From Blasia pusilla (lineage: Eukaryota; Marchantiophyta; Marchantiopsida; Blasiales): a stretch of DNA of 64,000 nucleotides. Below are positions 60,985 through 64,000 of this stretch, one piece after another (position 1 is the first letter of the stretch; every line of letters begins with the position of its first letter). The stretch covers positions 41,974,001 to 42,038,000 of the forward strand of contig CM114274.1 of NCBI GenBank assembly GCA_050084515.1, read 5' to 3'. The notes beneath the pieces were generated by a model that saw nothing but the letters and a program-made list of their open reading frames with translations, had not been told where the DNA came from and did not search any database. The position numbers and the translations under genes were made by a program.

Positions 60985-61865
60985 TCGATTTCCACATTAG
61001 CGAAGCGGTGCATCTCTACCGAACACCACTGGAGCTCACAAGTATTTTATCATCATCCACCTCGAGGAGCTCGTTTCAGAGCTCAGCTCGCAAGACAAAT
61101 CGACGCACGATGATCATCCCCATCGCGCAGTCATTCACATGAGAGCGCAAACGAAGCTCTGAAATCGGAGATGCGATTGAGAGGTCGATCAGGTAGACTT
61201 GCGACGTTGCTCAAGTCGTAGGAATCGAGCACATCCCGCACCTCCAATGGTGAACTCCGCCAGGTCCACCAAGTTTCTTTCCGTAGACGCGCATGGATTT
61301 CCATCTGCGGCACACTTCCCCCGTCACAGACGCGTAGATAGCACCGGCTTGCCAGCTGCAACCCGGCGCGAAGTCCAGCACCTGAGTGGCTCCGGGCTCC
61401 AGTTTGTACTATCTGATGAACTGCCATGGAGACTCAGTTCATGGTAACTGCCGGATCTCACCGTTGACGACAGCAGCTGTGACGGAGATGTGGATCGACC
61501 GAAGTGCTAGCGCAGAGTCCCAAAGGCGTAATAACTTTGTAAGTGAACTTTAATCAAGAAACAGAGCTCGATTTTCTTGTTTGTAGAAGCCATCCCTCAG
61601 CTTCCACCTAAAAGACATCCATAGTAACTGACAATCCAATCCATAAAAGAATAGAATTAGCAGGTTTAATATCCAATCATTTAGCAAAATCAATATCCCC
61701 GCATTCGATATCCATTCATATAGAGACGCTTGTCACACGGAAACGGAGCCAGCACAACTAGTGAGTGATGATGAATCATGCTTTGTCCGCGATTAGCCGT
61801 CGATTCTTTCCTTCGTTCCGAAAGCAGTTTATTTCGTGTCCGTACTTCTTGCGAACTCGCATGGA
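60985..61865 (-). pseudogene. Inverted, truncated duplicate of the thaumatin-like gene
   Basis: On the minus strand this copies 47.96-49.26 kb: promoter, part of the leader, exon 2 and intron 2. The promoter side shares AAGAAGTACGGACACGAAAT and GGATTGGATTGTCA. The start region jumps from GATCCAC directly to GTCACAGC(T/A)GC, so the TATA box, 5' leader and start codon are deleted (about 250 bp). Exon 2 keeps LEPGATQVLDFAPGCSWQAG and IYASVTG, then shifts frame before LAEFTIG. Intron 2 is conserved up to about 60985, after which the match ends, so exons 3 and 4 are lacking. A dead paralogue. Confidence 0.85.
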
Positions 61866-61869
61866 CAGT

Positions 61870-62745
61870 TAGAAAAATTGTCACAATCTGAAACCGAACC
61901 GTTGTGTAACGTTCTCAACTGAGAGGACGTGGAATGAGCCTCGCATGAACCTGAAACTGGACGTCATTTTGGAATCTGGCATCAGATTCGAACTGTGAGG
62001 ATACTTGGACACTCCGAGGGAGTTGGTCCATATTTCGGAAACTTTCCGAAAACATCACGACTTGACTTCAAGTGCTTTTGGAAAAGTGTGAGAAACTTCC
62101 GCATTGAGTTGCCACACCCTTTATTCGACTGATCATCTCCTGGTTTCGATGCGGATCCACGTCGTGACATGTGCATGAGATGGTACGTTCTTGAGCTCTT
62201 CCTAGTTTCACTCGATGAGGACTACTGCCATGGTCCTGCGGCAGACTTGCGCGCTGTGGGAGTATAAGATACGATCTGAGGAGTTATGATCGCACTGTCT
62301 TGCTACTAGCTCGGTCGATCCAGGGTCCCGCTGTTTCTTCAGTCGCTATCCACTAGTGAGAGCTGATAAGCTTCCGTCTCTTCTCCCGAATTCCTCCAGC
62401 AAGGATAGCTGATCCTAGAGGTGCCACTTCTGTTGATTTGTTACTCGCCGCATGCAATCTTACCGGTGAATTACATTCAAGGCAGCATCATTTCCGCCAT
62501 CCAATTATTTGCTGGAGCCTCGAGGTATAGAGTCGGGGACTCAATATACCGGGGCTACGAGCACTGAATGCTCCAGTCCTGTTCCGATTCAGTGGTTCCA
62601 GCATTTCTGCAATTCATCTCCAATCACTGTACGTAAGTACATTTTACCGATGGACACGGATTTCTTCAAGAAGTATATCAATTGGATGCATCACTTGCAG
62701 TTTTCTTAAAACGAAGGTGGATCTGATCACATTTGAGCTTTACGG
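61870..62745. other. Intergenic region, no gene recognised
   Basis: Only short frames without motifs on either strand. Confidence 0.4.
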
Positions 62746-62754
62746 TAAAAATTG

Positions 62755-63105
62755 TAGGATGCGCATTCTGCAGCAGTAATGGATTGGAAGACCAGTGCGA
62801 TCCCTTTCCAGATCCCCTAATTTACCACTCCTGGATCCGGCTATAAAGATCTGTCATTTCGGCCCAAGTGTCTGGACCTTGCTCGCATTATACATCTGCG
62901 CTACAAGCTCCCACTTCGAGCTCCAACTTTGAAGGTCAAGAGTCACTTGATTCAAGATATTTTCTTCAAAGTCACTCTGCTGAACAGCCGATATCAAAGC
63001 AACCTTCTCACACTCTGTCCACCGTGGTGATCTGACCTGATGTGGACCTTCACCTGATTGTTTCTTCTCCGCTGTTTTATCCTCGACGCATCTCCACACT
63101 TTTCA
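62755..63105 (-). pseudogene. Trihelix-type transcription factor fragment
   Basis: Minus-strand reading gives VRSPRWTECEKVALISAV, then SSKWELVAQMY, the first two helices of a trihelix (SANT-like) DNA-binding domain. One base later in frame, DTWAEMTDLYSRIQEW is followed by a stop, and then SGKGSHWSSNPLL. That order (WT..E...LI, SSKW, WxxMxxxYxxIxxWE, SGKxSxW) fits plant trihelix or Myb-like factors. A frameshift and a TAA interrupt it, no complete flanking exons were found, and no start codon is certain. It is most likely a pseudogene fragment. Confidence 0.55.
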
Positions 63106-63109
63106 GCGC

Positions 63110-64000
63110 CCCTTCCTCGGGAATCGTCGCTGCGCATCTGAAAGGTAGTAAGTTTCTGCACGCCTCCGCGGACATGGTGGGTATCTGGTGAGATCTCGCT
63201 CGGACTGCTCCATTTTGCCTTCTTTTATTCTCCAGATCTCAGATTTAGGATTTCAGCGATCCCTGGGCACATGCCGTCGTGGATCCCGGCGAGACGGGAA
63301 GAAACTCATACACTTCCTCGTTCTCCCACGCCGCTCCAATTCAACAGAATGAGAGCTCGAGAGCCGGGCAGAATCGCGCGTTTTGTAATTATCTAGAGAT
63401 TTCTCTGAATCCGTACCCGTGCTCCGTGGGCCCTCCACACGTGCGTTGCCCTCCGCCATGTGCATAGGATCGTGCTCTTCGCAGATTTATTCAATTGGAT
63501 CGCTCGATTAGAGTGGCGCCTGACAAGTGCTCGGGTCTCATAGTGGTCCCGCCTGTCCCCTAATTTCTTCTGCAAGCGAGAATGTCGAGAGCAACGGAGT
63601 CTTCAATGGCGGACAACAGTGCGCCTGATGGCTGGCTGACTCGGAAGCGTTCGCGGTAAATCCGCCAATAGTAGAATTTGAAACCTGGAATATCTACCTC
63701 TCACCACGAGGGTCCATAGAGAAATCCGATGTTCAAATCTCGCAACTAGGCGTCAATTTGAGATTCATCGTCGCAAAGATTGTGATTGATTTCTCTGCTG
63801 TGATATCTCGAACTGCTGATACATACGCCTCAGCAGCACAAGTCGATTACTCAATCAACTCTTTCATGTGGTCTATGATGAGCAATTGTTCTTCAAGAAT
63901 TTCGCATAGTAAACAAGTGCTTCGTACTTTATATCCTTACGACCTTCTTCACATGTCTTGAATTGGATTTTGCCACAGATTTGGAGGCGTCACAATCTCT
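63110..64000. other. Window end, no gene recognised
   Basis: Short overlapping frames on both strands without recognised domains. It could be the 5' neighbourhood of the trihelix-like fragment. Confidence 0.35.

Noticed and set aside
1-64000. tRNA, rRNA, other RNA genes and CRISPR arrays
   Set aside because: None recognised by eye; the direct repeats present are minisatellites or transposon parts with no regular spacers.

Overview
The window is nuclear DNA of a land plant. It has split genes with GT-AG introns of about 100 to 1,150 bp, TATA boxes, and many old retroelement remnants. The gene set (an HKT cation transporter with an all-glycine filter, a germin-like protein, short thaumatin-like proteins) together with a non-LTR retrotransposon of the restriction-endonuclease-like (RLE) type fits a seed-free plant such as a bryophyte, lycophyte or fern better than an angiosperm. 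That is inference; I cannot name the species. There is no bacterial operon structure, CRISPR array or recognisable RNA gene.

Layout: 0-0.6 kb is a 106-bp tandem repeat. 3.7-4.5 kb holds a germin-like protein gene (+) whose frame is broken only at short homopolymer runs. 5.3-8.0 kb has AT-rich repeats, the 3' part of an RLE-type LINE with a triplicated 77-bp segment, and a MITE-like inverted repeat. 8.3-8.9 kb is a direct duplication. 13.65-16.83 kb (-) is an apparently intact three-exon HKT transporter gene. 18.6-24.8 kb is mostly minisatellites and decayed LTR-retroelement sequence, including a Ty3/gypsy reverse transcriptase remnant.

24.9-41.3 kb (-) is the centre of interest. It holds three head-to-tail copies of a receptor kinase whose ectodomain is a short thaumatin-like domain. 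Copy B (30.9-35.8 kb) can be modelled across 11 exons with matching phases and all kinase catalytic residues. Copy A (24.9-28.9 kb) is broken by a LINE and a copia fragment, and copy C (38.2-41.3 kb) is heavily decayed. A secreted thaumatin-like gene follows at 48.5-50.1 kb (+). Its first three exon junctions have the same phases as the receptor ectodomain. An inverted, promoterless duplicate of this gene lies at 61.0-61.9 kb (-).

Other elements are a copia fragment (45.65-47.0 kb, -), a small LTR-flanked (TRIM-like) element (47.0-47.7 kb), AT-rich degenerate repeats (52.2-54.5 kb), and a near full-length but dead RLE-type LINE (54.9-60.2 kb, +). A 1,190-bp solo LTR with a 5-bp target duplication is inserted in that LINE. 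A trihelix-type transcription factor remnant lies at 62.75-63.1 kb (-). The locus reads as a thaumatin-domain family (secreted proteins plus receptor kinases) expanding by tandem and inverted duplication and then eroded by transposons.
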